Assembly (NCBI GenBank): GCA_009193035.1
Contig: SWDT01000132.1
Coordinates: 62,001 to 126,000 of the forward strand
Source: Halicephalobus mephisto
Lineage: Eukaryota > Nematoda > Chromadorea > Rhabditida > Panagrolaimidae
DNA length: 64,000 nt
Reading direction: 5' to 3'
The first letter of the stretch is position 1; each line of letters starts with the position of its first letter. Made by a program: the position numbers and the translations under genes. Below, one piece after another: positions 47,901 through 59,429 of this stretch. A model generated the notes under the pieces. That model was not told the origin of the DNA, made no database searches, and saw only the letters and a program-made list of their open reading frames with translations.

Positions 47901-50900
47901 ATTTCGGAGAGCTCTAAAATAAAGAATCTTGATTGTTTATAGTCTACCATGTGTGCGAAAAGCCATCAAAGAAATCCCCCTACTGTCTCATTAACTATAC
48001 TATTATAAAAAGCAAAAAATAATTTTGTTACAAAAATGTCTCAAAAAACTTTTTACAACTTTTTTAAAATTAAAAACATTCGTCCCGGGACCGTAATATT
48101 ATAAAAAATTGAAAAACTTTTGTTACAAAAATATTTCAAATTTTTACAACTTTTTAAAAATTTAAAATATTCGTTCTGGGACCGTAATATTATAAAAAAT
48201 GTAAAACTTTTGTTACAAAAATGTTTCGAATTTTTACAACTTTTTAAAAAACTTAAATATTCGTTTTGGGACTGTATTATTATAAAAAATTGAAAAACTT
48301 TCGTTACAAAAATGTTTCAAATTTTTACAACTTTTTAAAAATTAAAAACATTCGTCCCGGGACCGTATTATTATATAAAAACTTTTTTTACAAAAATGTC
48401 TCAGAACAAATTTTTAGAACTTTCAAGTTGAGATTCAAAACTGAAATTTTGTCTTTTAGGTGATTTTTAAGAATGTAATTATTATTATTATATTATAAAA
48501 ATCAGAAATGAACATTTGGTATGAAATTCTTTCAACATGAATTCCTAGAACTTGACAGAAGATACAGTAATCTTTGAGATGATCTCAGTTTTACATGATA
48601 AATTCGTAATTGAATTTTTAAAATATAATTTTCTCAAATGTATCTAAAAACTTCCAGATTACGGTCATATGATGTACATAGCCTTCTGTCGACCCTTAAA
48701 GGTTAATTGTTACTCAAAAAAGTCCTTATGGATTTCGAAAAGACCATAACTCGCATTACAGGAGTCCATCAAAAACGAGTTGCTTTGTTTATAATGAAAG
48801 CTTAACCCTCATATAAAAAATGGGTATATGATATGCAATATACGGATATATTAAAACATTTGATATATCAGATACATTATATTTCATGTATCGATATACT
48901 AAATGGATATCGGTGCATTGTATATAATTTATGGATATATTAAAACTAATTTGATATATCGGATACATTATATTCAATATTCCAATATTCCAATATACCA
49001 ATACACCAATATACCAATATACTAATATACTAATACACCAATATACCAATATACCAACATACCAATATACCAATATACTAATACACCAATATACCAATAT
49101 ACCAATATACCAATATATTGAGCTGATATTGATGCATTGTATTTAATGTATCTGATACATCAGAGCTGTTTTAGTGTACTCTTTTTGTGTGCTGTTGACA
49201 GTTTTGGCCGAAGAAAACCGAAAAGCTCGGAAACGGCTGATCCGAGTTCGGGACAAGCACTCAATCCCATCTGCGGAAATGAAGAGCTAAGCGTCTGTTG
49301 GTCCATCAGATTAAGTTTCTTCTATGTCAAGACAAAAAATCCTCAAAAAAAACCAATTGATTCTAGAGGTCATATGGCATACAGGATGAGATTCAAAATT
49401 TTTGTTTTTTTAAAGGTGTCATTTCGGCAATTTTCTTTTTTCTTCAAGGGCGAAGAAATAAAGTACATTTCTGGCGGGTTAGCTTTGACATTAAACCCGG
49501 AACTGCTCGATGTCGTTCTTGCGCAGTTGTCGTTTTAGCTTTGATTAACAATTCTACAAGTATCTAAGGTCTCCCGAAATTCAATAAAAACAGAATTCTA
49601 GTATTCTTAAAAATTTTGAAAGATTTTAATTTTTAAAAATTGTAAAAATTTTAGAATTTAAAAATTTAATAAAAATTAAAAAATTTTAGAATTTTAAAAT
49701 TTAATAAAAATTTAAAAATTTTAGAATTCTTAAAAATTTAATTTTTTTTTATAAATTTTCTAAAATTTGATATAAATTTAAAATTAAAATTTTTATAAAA
49801 ATAATTTCGCACCAATGTTCATTTTTAATTTTTTTAATTTTTGTTTTTAAAAAATTCAGTTATTGATTGAGTACTGTAGAAATCAGTTGTTTTCATAAAA
49901 AATAAAATTAGTGAAAAACGCCCTGAGGGTTTGTTTGAACAAAGACGTTCATTTTGGTCTGTACAAAAGCCCTGAGGCAAAACTGACTGACCTGATGACT
50001 AGGACTGGGTGTGTTCAAAGAACCTCTATAACTGTCAGAACTCGAAATTTCCGAATGTCTGTATCGATTTTCTCCAGATGAACATTCAGTAGAACTAGAA
50101 TCTCCAAAAGCAGAATCCACATCAGGACTGATACAGAATTCAGTATTCACACGAGGAGGAAGTTGATCATTTGGAGAAATCCTCGACAAAGACGGATTTG
50201 ATTCTGTTTTTGTTTTTTCAACAGCAGTCGATGTACTGAGATGACTACTTTGGGAGTTCGAAACCGGCAAACTCGGCAGACCAAGAAGCAAGTTGTTCGA
50301 GCCTTCGTCTGAGTTCAGTTGAGCCTGGAGTTCGAACAATTCCCCCAAAATGGCATCTAGATCATCTTCTAAAATTTACGATTCAGTCAAAAAAATAAAA
50401 AAATAAATTTAAACAATAGGGTTCAAGTACAGTATCGTTTTAGAACTACTGTAATTTGGTTTGTTATATAGTAATAAGAAAGTACTGTAGATTGTGAAGA
50501 CCTTCTTAACGAGGTCTAGAGTGTAAGTTATCAGAGAATTCTGTGTACAGTATACTTCAGAAGTTGTTGTAGAAGATATCGATTTTTTAAACAAGAAATT
50601 CGTGTTTTCTAACATGGCTTCTGAAGCAGAAGGTATCCAGAATTCTCCAATAACTCACACCGCAGATCTTCTTCGAAACACCTTAGGTTACCACATTATT
50701 GTACTGTATGGTTAGGAATTTACAACAGAAAAGCCGATTTTTTCCGGAACATGGAATTCTACAATTTCCACGACGAAAAATTTCGAATCTTCTGCCATAA
50801 CTCTTGAATCACACAGCACACTGACTTTTCTAATAACCTGCGGTCCTCATTCAGAAGAATCCCCTAATCTACAGAAAGTTAATATTACAGTATGACAAAA

Positions 50901-51279
50901 ATAATTATAAACAATAATTTAGAAATTACGGCATAGTAAAAATAATTATAAAAAGTAATTTAAAAATTACGGACAATTGAAATAATTATAAAAAGTAATT
51001 TAGAAATTATGGACAATTGAAATAATACTTACCTTTGTTGACGTTTGCCATGCTGTACCGGACAAGGTCGATTTGCGGTTTTGGCGGCACTTGGGGTCGA
51101 CATCGGATTGTCGCCTCGATCGGCCCGCCTTGCAGATGGGAAACAGGGGGCGGGGGTAGAGCCGATAAATCATCAATACCAGGATTTAACTGCTGTGGAT
51201 AATGATTTTGTGTATCAGAATTTTGTCGAAGGACGGCTGTTGTATTGTTAGAGTTCATTGCCTGAAAATTTTCTGACAT
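44943..51279 (-). CDS. mig-10: MIG-10/RIAM/lamellipodin family adaptor
   Basis: Links small GTPase and phosphoinositide signals to actin at the leading edge in migrating cells and axons. Six exons: 51279-51033, 50368-49992, 47913-47637, 46655-46093, 45719-45249, 45206-44943; phases agree, 732 residues. Exons 1-2 carry the N-terminal region (RPQVPPKPQIDLVRYSMANV, then DDLDAILGELFELQAQLN). Exon 3 has the Ras-association domain (KIYIKIFLEDGNVKGILIDE). Exon 4 has the linker YEDHEFIVENIEDW and a PH domain (DGFLYLKQDGKKSWRKYYFV). The C-terminal tail has the Ena/VASP-binding motif FPPPPP (634-639) and APPPPPPR. An internal TTTTCAG just after the exon 1 ATG (before GCAATGAAC) is in phase 0 and could be an acceptor for an alternative upstream exon, as expected for a gene whose orthologue makes isoforms with different N-termini. 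Confidence 0.94.
45780..46070. repeat. TTCNNGAA-type array in mig-10 intron
   Basis: Short array of TTCTAGAACCTTCCAGAAGA type between the PH-domain exon and the proline-rich exon. Non-coding. Confidence 0.6.
46755..47240. repeat. About 95-bp tandem repeat in mig-10 intron
   Basis: GATGGT(C/T)A recurs at 46765, 46859, 46954, 47050 and 47148 with TCAACTTTTCGCGGCAGGAC and AAAATTCAAGA..TTTCTGTTTT. Five copies. A following repeat of about 81 bp (GTTTGAAAACGAAAAAATGA) occupies 47270-47545. Confidence 0.88.
48010..48440. repeat. 91-bp tandem repeat in mig-10 intron
   Basis: GGGAC(C/T)GTA recurs at 48087, 48178, 48268 and 48359, with TTTGTTACAAAAATGTTTC and ACATTCGTCCC. Four copies. It shares the GGGACC core of the dispersed family. 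Confidence 0.88.
48830..49130. repeat. Satellite-like AATATACC microsatellite and ATATCAGATACATTATA repeat
   Basis: 48830-48970 has two diverged copies of about 105 bp built of ATATCAGATACATTATATT. 48965-49120 is an 8-10 bp microsatellite AATATACCAATATACTAAT. Both lie in mig-10 intron 2. Confidence 0.85.
49140..49560. other. Non-repetitive island in mig-10 intron 2
   Basis: Balanced-composition DNA (GAAAAGCTCGGAAACGGCTG, GTTCGGGACAAGCACTC, CGATGTCGTTCTTGCGCAG). A plus-strand open frame exists but has no family resemblance and lacks splice sites. Candidate enhancer or alternative promoter for mig-10; unproven. Confidence 0.3.
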
Positions 51280-51576
51280 AAATAATCAATTAAATTTTTA
51301 AAATAATTTTATTTTAAAAATTAAAAAATAATCAAACTTAAAAAATCAAATTCAAAAAAATTTAAAAACAATTTTATTTTTTTAAATTTTAAAAATAATT
51401 TTATTTTTTTAAATTTTTAAAATAATTTTATCTTAAAAATTAAAAAATAATCAAACTTAAAAAATCAAATTCAAAAAAATTTTATTTTTTTTTATTTTTT
51501 AAATAATTTTATTTTTTTTTATTTTTTAAATAATTTTATTTTTAAAATATATAATTATAGTTTTAATTAATCTATT

Positions 51577-51762
51577 TTAAAACAAGATTATCGGATTTTT
51601 AAAGATTTTATTTGATTTATTCATGCCCGTTTTGAGCCAATTTTGAAAGAACAAACATCTGCCAAAAATGGACCGTAACGCAATCGTCGCGATGAACAAT
51701 AACCCGTAACAAATGATGTAATAACGGCCTTCCAGGTGGCACAAATCAAACAAAAAAATCAT
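51577..51762 (-). other. Unassigned small open frame upstream of mig-10
   Basis: Starts at an ATG near 51762 and encodes a hydrophobic segment (YYIICYGLLFIATIALRSIF) followed by a short polar tail, stopping at 51577. It lies 300 bp upstream of mig-10 exon 1 on the same strand. The sequence is locally less AT-biased than its surroundings, but I see no good donor and recognise no family. It could be an upstream ORF, leader sequence or chance. Confidence 0.25.
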
Positions 51763-51779
51763 TTTGTTATAAAAATAAA

Positions 51780-52580
51780 TATATTTTTTTCAAAAATTAT
51801 CTCAATTGAAATTTTTTGATTTTTTCCAAAAAATATAATTATAAAAATAAATAGTTTTTTAAATTAAATTTCAAAAGTTTCAATTAGATTTTAAAACATC
51901 CTATTTGATTTTTAAAAAATTTTTATAAAATTTTCAGAATTAAAAAAATTTTTATAAAATTTCGAAATTTAAAAAAATTTTATAAAATTTTCAAATTTCG
52001 AAAAATTTGGTAATCTTTCGTTGAATTCTGGAAGTTTCCAGAAAGTCCTACTAGCTTCAATTAGATTCTAAAAGATTCTATTTGATTTCTAAAATGTTTC
52101 ATGAAATTTTCAAAAATTTCGTAATTTTTTATCGAAATTTAAACTTTTTAAGAAATTTCAGAATTTTGCTTAATTTCTAAAAGATTTCACCATTTCTAAG
52201 AAGTTTTTAGTAAATTTCAAAAGATTCTATTATTTTCCAAAATTTTTAATAAATTTCAAAATATTCTATTATTTTCCAAAATTTTTTTAGTAAATTCTAA
52301 AAAATTCTACCATTTCCCAAAATTTTTAGTAAATTCCAGAAAATCCTCCATCTTTAAGAAATTTTTAGTAAATTTCGAAATATTCTATTATTTTTCAAAA
52401 TTTTTAATAAATTTCAGAAAATCCTACTATTTTCCAAAATTTTTAGTAAATTCTAAAAGATTCTACCATTTCCTAAAATTTTTAGTAAATTTCGAAATAT
52501 TCTATTGATTTTTATAAATTTTCTGAAAATTTCAAAATTTCGACTCAACTTTAAAAATTTCTAAAAATTACAAAATTAAA
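51780..52580. repeat. TTCNNGAA/AAAATTTTTAGTAAATT degenerate array
   Basis: Units of about 38-40 bp, TATTATTTTCCAAAATTTTT then AGTAAATTTC.GAA, over 52150-52520. Same class as other arrays. No gene. Confidence 0.7.
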
Positions 52581-52599
52581 AAAATAATTCCAAAAATAA

Positions 52600-52920
52600 A
52601 TTTTTATTTAAAAATCAGTCGTTTCTTACAATTGAGATTCAAAAAGCGGAAAAAAAGAGTGCAAAAAAGAAAACAATTTTTTATGCATGAGTGGCATTGC
52701 TGGTGGCCATGAAGCTTCCGGAAGAAAACCAAGAAACATGAAAAACCAAAAAAAAAAAAATGAACCACAATTTCTGGAGTTTCCAAGACGAGTATTGTTG
52801 TTTTCAAAAGTCAAAAAAAAAAAGGTTTTGTTAGTTTTTGGGTCCTCGAGGCCCAGAGGGCAAAAACGATTAAATTATGGCTTTTTCGAAGGAAGGCAAA
52901 AAAGATGTTATCGAGACCCA
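52600..52920. other. Non-repetitive island
   Basis: Mixed-composition DNA with short overlapping frames on both strands (for example SGIAGGHEASGRKPRN on +), none recognisable. Long A runs at 52750 and 52814 interrupt it. I see no supported gene. Confidence 0.25.
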
Positions 52921-53230
52921 AAATTTTATTTAAAATATATTTTTAAAATTATTAAATTATTTTTTATAAAATTTGAAACTTTATTTAAAAAATATTTTTA
53001 AAGTTATAAAATTATTTTTAAAAAATTTAAAATTTAAAAAATATTTTTAAAATTATAGAATTACTTTTTTAAAAATATGAAATTTAAAAGATATTTTTAA
53101 GATTATTTTTTAAAAAATTTAAAATTTAAAAGATATTTTTAAAATTATAAAATTACTTTTTAAAAAATTTAAAATTTAAAAGATATTTTTAAAATTATAA
53201 AATTACTTTTTAAAAAATTTAAAATTTAAC
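52920..53230. repeat. About 60-bp AT repeat
   Basis: Units of AAAATTTAAAAGATATTTTT and AAAATTATAAAATTACTTTT, five copies. Confidence 0.8.
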
Positions 53231-53231
53231 A

Positions 53232-53470
53232 GGATGGTCACTAAACAGCCCTAGGGCATGACGACCAGTTTCTTCACATCTGCTTGGGTGGAATGGATTG
53301 TTGCCTTTTTGACCACATGGCCAAAGGACAACGCTGTCGAACAAGAAAGCTTTTTAAAAACGAAAATTCCTGAAGAAACACATTTGGCAGAACCACTGTC
53401 CGAAATAACAATTTTTAAACAGAAAAATTTTCAAAACGTTCGAAAATTAAAAAACCTTTTTCAATTTTAA
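53232..53470. other. Non-repetitive island with short open frames
   Basis: Contains AGCCCTAGGGCATGACGACC and a 70-codon plus-strand frame (MTTSFFTSAWVEWIVAF..) with no family resemblance and no splice sites. Unassigned. Confidence 0.25.
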
Positions 53471-53499
53471 ACAATAAATAACGGAAGATTTTTCTGAAA

Positions 53500-54010
53500 C
53501 TAACATGATCAATCTAATTAAGAAGAATTTCGGAATTTTTACTGTACAAGGATTCGGTGTTCATAGATTCAGATTCAAATTTTTTCAAATTTTTAAATTC
53601 TGATAGAAATTTAAAAAATTTTCAAAATCATCATGGTTAATCTGCTCAAGGATGTCTGAACTTTGAAACTTTTACTATATAACGATTCTTAGTATTCTTA
53701 TATTCAGATTCACATTTTTCTAATTTTTTAAATTCTGATAGAAATTAAAATAGTTTTAAAAATCACCATAGTTAATCTGCTCAAAAATATCTGAACTTTG
53801 AAACTTTTACTATATAACGATTCTTAGTATTCTTATATTCAGATTCACATTTTTCAAATTTTTAAATTCTGATAGAAATTTTAAAAATTTTCAAAATCAT
53901 CATGGTTAATCTGCTCAAGGATGTCTGAACTTTGAAAATTTTACTATATAACGATTCCTAATATCCTTATATTTAAAATCGCATTTTTTCTAACTTTTTA
54001 ATTCTGATAA
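53500..54010. repeat. About 134-bp tandem repeat, three to four copies
   Basis: TTAATCTGCTCAA recurs at 53637, 53772 and 53906 with ATGTCTGAACTTTGAAACTT and CTATATAACGATTC; a degenerate copy precedes. Non-coding. Confidence 0.88.
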
Positions 54011-54179
54011 AAATTAAAAAATTTTCAAAAACTAAAAAATAAAGAAATTTAAAAAATTTAAAACCTAAAAAAATAAAAACAACTTTTTACAAATTTTAAT
54101 AATTTTAAATTTTTTTATTATAGAAATCCTTTTAAAAAATAAAATATAATAGTTTTAAAAAGATTTTTAAAATTTTTTT

Positions 54180-54430
54180 ATTTATTTTTGAAATTTTTTT
54201 GTTTTTTTAAATGAAATTTGATCTTGAAATCGAAAATGGAACAGATACTTTTTAATTTAACCAAAAATAAATATCCACACATGGAGCCAGAGTTGTCGAT
54301 TTCAAGGATCTCAAGTATCCAAAGTACACAAAATTTATTCCAGCTTGCAGATCCCGTCAAAAGCCAAAACTGGCCAATACGGAACCGGAACATCATTTTA
54401 GGCAACTTTGGAGAAAAAGTAAAAAAGTAA
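54180..54430. other. Non-repetitive island
   Basis: Open on both strands for about 70 codons (plus: ILKSKMEQILFNLTKNKYPH; minus: FRFRIGQFWLLTGSASWNKF) with neither recognisable. No paired splice sites found. Followed to 54890 by AATTTTATAAAAAATAAA simple repeat. Confidence 0.25.
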
Positions 54431-54909
54431 TTTTACAAAAAATAAAAAAAAATTATTTTAAAAATGATTTTATAAAAAATAAAAAAAAGAAATTCTATAG
54501 AAAAATAAAAAAAAATAATTTTATAAAAAATAAAAATAATTTTATAAAAAATAAAAAACAATAATTTTAGAAAAAATAAAAAAAAATAATTTTATAAAAA
54601 TTTAAAAAATTAATTTTAGAAAAAATATAAAAAAATAATTTTAAAAATAACTTTATAAAAAATAAAAAAGTGATTTTGTAAAATTTAGAAAGAATAATTT
54701 TATAAAAAAATTTTTAACAATTTTATATTTAAAAAATTTTTTTAAATAATTTTCAAAATAGTTTTATTTTGAAAAGTAAAAAAAATAAATTGAAACAATT
54801 TTCTCTTGAAAAAATTGAATAAAATTGACCCAATAAAGCGGTAGGAAAAATTTTACAACATATTTTTGCTGATGTAAGAAAAGTGATAACAAAATGTGAT
54901 AATCATAGT

Positions 54910-55385
54910 TGTCGAGTTTTCGAATTTCAAAATTTTCGAATTTGAATTAATTCGAATTTTTAAATTTTCTAACTAGAATTAATTCATATTTTTCGAATTT
55001 AAACTAATTTTAATTTCTGAATTTTCGAATTTAAATTAATTCGAATTTTAAAATTTTCGAATTTAAACTAATTCGAATTTTCTGAATTTTCGAATTTAAA
55101 TTAATTCGAATTTTGAAATTTTCGAATTTAAATTAATTCGAATTTTTAAATTTTATAACTTGAATTAATTCGAATTTTCTGAATTTTCGAAATTAAACTA
55201 ATTTTAATTTTCGAATTTAAATTAATTCGAATTTTTAGATTTTCGAACTTAAACTAATTCGAATTTTTAAATTTTCGAAATTAAACTAATTTTAATTTTC
55301 GAATTTAAATTAATTCGAATTTTGAAATTTTCGAAATTAAACTAATTTTAATTTTCAAACTTGAACTAATTCGAAATCTGTTCGA
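54910..55385. repeat. Palindromic AATTCGAATT-rich tandem repeat
   Basis: About 14 units of roughly 33 bp with alternating TTTAAATTAATTCGAATTTT and GAAATTTTCGAATTTAAACT. The unit is itself near-palindromic (TTCGAATTTAAATTAATTCGAA), so long single strands could fold back. Non-coding. Confidence 0.88.
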
Positions 55386-55559
55386 TTTTCGATTTCAAAG
55401 TTCAAAAATGGCAGTTCTGGTGACAATTTATAAAAATTTTTCAAATTTTTCTAAAAATATTTAAATACATTTTTATGCTATTATATAAAATTAAAAATAA
55501 ATTGAAATATAACATTAGTTTTCAGAATTTTTAAGAAAATTAAAAAATTTGGAAATTGA

Positions 55560-56065
55560 TTCTTAATTTTTAATGGATTTTAGAAAATTGAAATTTGAAA
55601 AAAATTTTTGTTTTAAAAAATATAAAAATTTAAAACAAATATTTTTGGAAAATTTTTCGGCAATGAAATTTTGGAAATTTTTTATTTTAGATGTTGATAA
55701 AAATCGAACGAGATTCTGGAAGATTATAAAGAATTTCAGAATCTTCTACAAGGTTCCCAAAGATTCTGGAAAATTTTAAGAGATTCTACAAAATTGTCGG
55801 AGATTCTAAAAGTTTCTGAAAGATTCTAGAAAATTTCTGAGATTTTAAAAAATTTCGGAATCTTCTATGAAGTTACTGAAGATTCTAAAAATTCTGGAAA
55901 ATTCTAAAAGTTTGAAAATCTTCCACAAAGTTCCCAAAGATTCTAGAAAATTCAAAAAATTTCGGAATCTTTTACGAAGTTACCAAAAATTCCAAAGGTT
56001 CTGGAAGATTATAAAAAATTTGGAAATGTTTTACAAGGTTGCTGAAAATCCTCAAAAATTCAAAC
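55560..56065. repeat. TTCNNGAA-rich array
   Basis: Units such as AAGATTCTGGAAAATTTTAA and AATCTTCTACAAGGTTCCC, imperfect, about 45-60 bp apart. No supported gene despite open frames. Confidence 0.7.
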
Positions 56066-56069
56066 TCAA

Positions 56070-56380
56070 AAAAGTAAATCTATTGGAATTTTTGGAATTT
56101 TTTCATTCTTCCCAGCACATCGGCTGACCGGAAATTGAAAATGTGCATCATCTGTGTCAAAAAAATTAATTATATTCAAGGGAATCTGGCGCAAGGATTT
56201 TAAACAAAAAATTTTCCAAAAATTTGAAAAATGAATCCAACCCAAAGGGTTAGTGAAGCCAACTACATAGGACAAGTCCGTAGAAGGATTTTCGAAAAAG
56301 AAAAAAATTTGATTAATGATCTCTAGTGTGGGAGATGTCCTCAACAAACAAGGAAAATTTGGACTTTTGAAAAATAAGCT
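56070..56380. other. Non-repetitive island with minus-strand open frame
   Basis: A minus-strand frame (STDLSYVVGFTNPLGWIHF..) adjoining the orphan exon upstream at 56806. No acceptor/donor pair in consistent phase could be fixed, so it is not called an exon. 56380-56670 is TTGATTTTTTTAAATATTTT simple repeat. Confidence 0.25.
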
Positions 56381-56676
56381 TTTTTAAAAAAATTTTGATT
56401 TTTGAAAAATATTTTTAAAAATAAAAATTTGGACTTTTTAAAAATATTTTCTTTGAAGAAAACATTGATTTTTAAAAAATACTTTTTTTTTGAAAAAAAT
56501 TGATTTTTTTAAATATTTTTTTTTAAAATTGATTTTTTTTAAATATTTTTTTTAAAGAAAAATTGATTTTTTTTAAATATTTTTTTTTGGAGAAAATTGA
56601 TTTTTTTTAAATATTTTTCTTAAATTGATTTTTTAAAATATTTTTTTTGAAGAAAATTGATTTTTTTAAAACTTAC

Positions 56677-56806
56677 GGTTTCAATCATGGATTCATCGGG
56701 ATTTGTTTCAATTTTTAGAAGTTTTTCTTCGAATTTGGCCAAGGCTTCTTTGCTGAATTCAGAATCCAATTGGTCACTTTCCAAAAGAGCGACGAAAACA
56801 GAAAAG
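56677..56806 (-). CDS. Orphan internal coding exon, product unknown (possibly upstream mig-10 exon)
   Basis: A 130-nt open exon bounded by TTTTTCAG (acceptor side, at 56807-56809) and a strong GTAAGT donor (56676-56671). One nucleotide then 43 codons read FSVFVALLESDQLDSEFSKE and continue with ALAKFEEKLLKIETNPDES, an acidic amphipathic helix-rich segment. It enters with two bases supplied by an upstream exon and exits in phase 0. The in-phase acceptor inside mig-10 exon 1 (at about 51265) would accept it, making it a candidate 5' exon of a longer mig-10 isoform 5.4 kb downstream. It could equally belong to a separate gene. I do not recognise the sequence. Confidence 0.55.
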
Positions 56807-56879
56807 CTGAAAAATGATTAAAATTAATCTTTCAAATCAATCATCGATCGATAAAAAAGGACTTAATCGGAACATTCAT

Positions 56880-57640
56880 CACGATTTTAAAAAAAAAACA
56901 AATTTCTACGATTTTTAAAGAAAATTAAAAATTTTACTTTTTAAAAAAAATAAATTTTGAAAAGTTAAAAATAATATTTTTCAAAAACAAAAATGAAGAA
57001 TTGTTAAAAAATGGTCTCGACAGGAATTTTCGGAATTTTTAAAATTTACAAAATTATAAATTTTAAGTAGTTTTAGAAAATCCAGAATCCATTTTGGAAG
57101 GATTTCGAAATTTATATAAGATTCTAGATTTCAGAAGTTTCCACAGAATTCTAAAAATTTCTACTAGATTCTGAATTATTCTAAAAATTGACATGATTTT
57201 AGATAACTTCAGAAATTTCCATGAGATTCTTTGGATTTTTAGAAGATTCTTAGATTTCAGAGGTTTCTACTAGATTCTGAAATATTTTAAAAATCAACAT
57301 GATTCTAGATAATTTCAGAAATTTCTATGAGATTCTTTGGATTTATAAAAGATTCTTAGACTTCAGAAGTTTCTACTAGATTTTAAAAATTTACAAAAGA
57401 TTTTAAGATTTCAGAAGTTTCTACTAGATTCTGAAATATTTTAAAAATCTACATAAGATTCCGGAAAAATTCAAAATCTTTCGTAGAATTTTCAAAATTT
57501 CAGAATTCATAAGATTTTTAAAAACTCCAGAATCTTTCGTAGAATTTTCAAAATTTCAGAAACTTCTACAAACGTCCACAATATTCCATAATATTTCGAA
57601 CAATTTCAGAATGTTCCATTTTGGAAGACTCTAAAATCCA
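56880..57640. repeat. TTCNNGAA-rich array
   Basis: 57060-57640 consists of about 95-bp units (CATGATTCTAGATAATTTCA, GAAATTTCTATGAGATTCTT, TTTCTACTAGATTCTGAAAT). 57700-57840 that follows is a small complex island (CAGGTCTCCTCGTCCGATAA) without a gene. Confidence 0.7.
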
Positions 57641-57914
57641 TAAAATTCAAATTCCTATGAAAAAAATAAACATTTTTTAAATAAAAATTGGGCTATCAAA
57701 CACTGTACAGTTGTTTCATTTTTGGCAATAAGTTGGTATTGAAACCGTCTCAAAAATAAATGTAGACAAACATATCGGAGATCGAACAAGTCGTAAACAG
57801 GTCTCCTCGTCCGATAACGAGGAAGCCGCTTATAAAAATTTAAGTTTAAGTTTTCTAAAAATGAATAAGAGCAATTTTAAAAGGATAAAAGAAATTTTAA
57901 AATGAATAAAAATC

Positions 57915-58170
57915 AAAACTTTAAATTTTATAAAACGGTCTCAACACGAATTTTTGGAATTTTCCAGTTGGGACCAAAAAAAGAAAAATTTAAGGTTTAT
58001 CTAATTTTAAAAACAATGATAACCAAACTATTATTAAAATTAAAAAATAATTGTAAAATAGCCTTGACACGAATTTTCGGAATTTTCCAGTTGGGACCAA
58101 AAAAAGAAAAATTTAAGGTTTATCTAATTTTAAAAACAATAATGATTATATTATTTATTAAAAAATAAAA
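57915..58170. repeat. Dispersed repeat, two tandem copies of about 123 bp
   Basis: Two near-identical copies carry ACACGAATTTT(T/C)GGAATTTT, CCAGTTGGGACC and AAAGAAAAATTTAAGGTTTA. 58170-58480 beyond is AAAATTAAAAATAAAAG simple sequence. Confidence 0.85.
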
Positions 58171-58489
58171 GAAAGTTAAAAAAAATTAAAAATTATTTTT
58201 TTTAAATTAAAAATAAGAAAATTAGAAAATTATTTTTTTAAAATTAAAAATAAAAGAAATTTAAAAATTAAAAATAACAGAAAACTTTAAAAATAGAAAA
58301 TGAATTTTTTGAAATTAAAAATAAGAAAATTAAAAAACTTGAAAATTATTTTTTTTAAATTAAAAATAAAAGAAAAAAAATTAAAAATAACAGAAAACTT
58401 TAAAAATTTAAAATGAATTTTTTGAAATTAAAAATAAGAAACATTTGACAATGAAAAACAATGTTACAGTAAATAAGGAAATTTTTACG

Positions 58490-58860
58490 ATGAATAGAGA
58501 TGAGAAAAGAAAAATTAGGAACAATTTAACATTCAAAATTCATTTACAAAATGCACGCGATTACGAAAATGGCAATTTAGAAACTTGTCAATATATTTTT
58601 AAAATTTAAATTCAACCTGTTTCTAGTTCGAAATTCAAAAGTAAATTGATACCTAGCCCCTAGAAGCCCCCGTTGACCACTAGTTTGCGCCGGACTTGTT
58701 TAAGTTTGTCACGACATCGATAGTTTGGTCGATTTCGTTTTCGAAGAATAATCGACGGCCCGCTGTGAATTGCCACCGGAAGAACAAACGATCGGTTTCG
58801 TTTCAAATTTGTGTGAAATGGTTTCATAAATTTCATCCACTTATGTTGTAATTAAAAAAG
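58490..58860. promoter_or_regulatory. Complex non-repetitive island
   Basis: Balanced-composition DNA (CCTAGCCCCTAGAAGCCCCC, GTTTGCGCCGGACTTG, AATCGACGGCCCGCTGTG), one of the most GC-rich stretches in the last 12 kb. No exon is recognised. Possibly regulatory or a non-coding exon; low confidence. Confidence 0.3.
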
Positions 58861-58879
58861 ATATAATTTCTCAAATTTC

Positions 58880-59420
58880 TTGCACAAAAAAAATATTTTT
58901 CAAATTTTAAAAAATAAAAAAAAATTTTTCAAATTTTAGAAAATAAAAAAAAATTTTTATAAAAAAGTATTTTTTAAGTTTTAGAAAATAAAAAAAAATT
59001 TTATAAAAAAATATTTTTTGTTTTAGAAAATAAAAAAAAATTTTATAAAAGTATAATTTTTTAAGTTTTAGAGAATATTTAAAAAATTTTTTATAAAAAT
59101 GCAATTTTTCAAATTTTTCGCGCAAAAAAAGAATTTTTTATAAAAACATATTTTTTCAAATTGCAAATTTCCCGCGCAAAAAAATTTTTATAAAGATGCG
59201 TTTTCTCAAATTCACTTTACAGTAATCCTAAGCATTTGAAAAAACAGAAAATTTGGAATTTAAAAAAAAAATTAAATTTTAAAAAAAAATTAAATTTTAA
59301 AAAAAATTAAGTTTTTAAAAAATTAAATTTAAAAAAAATCTTAAAAGTAATAAAATTTTTAAAAAATTAAGTTTTTAAAAAAATTAAATTTAAAAAAAAC
59401 ATAATTGTGAAAAAATTAGT
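58880..59420. repeat. AT simple repeat (AAATTTTTATAAAAA units)
   Basis: 58900-59140 consists of units of about 55 bp (TTTTAGAAAATAAAAAAAAA, TTTTATAAAAAAGTATTTTT). 59250-59420 is AAATTAAATTTTAAAAAA sequence. Non-coding. Confidence 0.75.
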
Positions 59421-59429
59421 CAAAAAAGT

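Noticed and set aside
49137..49538. 133-codon plus-strand frame in mig-10 intron 2
   Set aside because: Starts in a microsatellite, antisense to mig-10, no family resemblance; kept only as a non-repetitive island.
52687..53001. 104-codon lysine-rich plus-strand frame
   Set aside because: Second half is AT simple repeat; first half has no recognisable domain or splice context.
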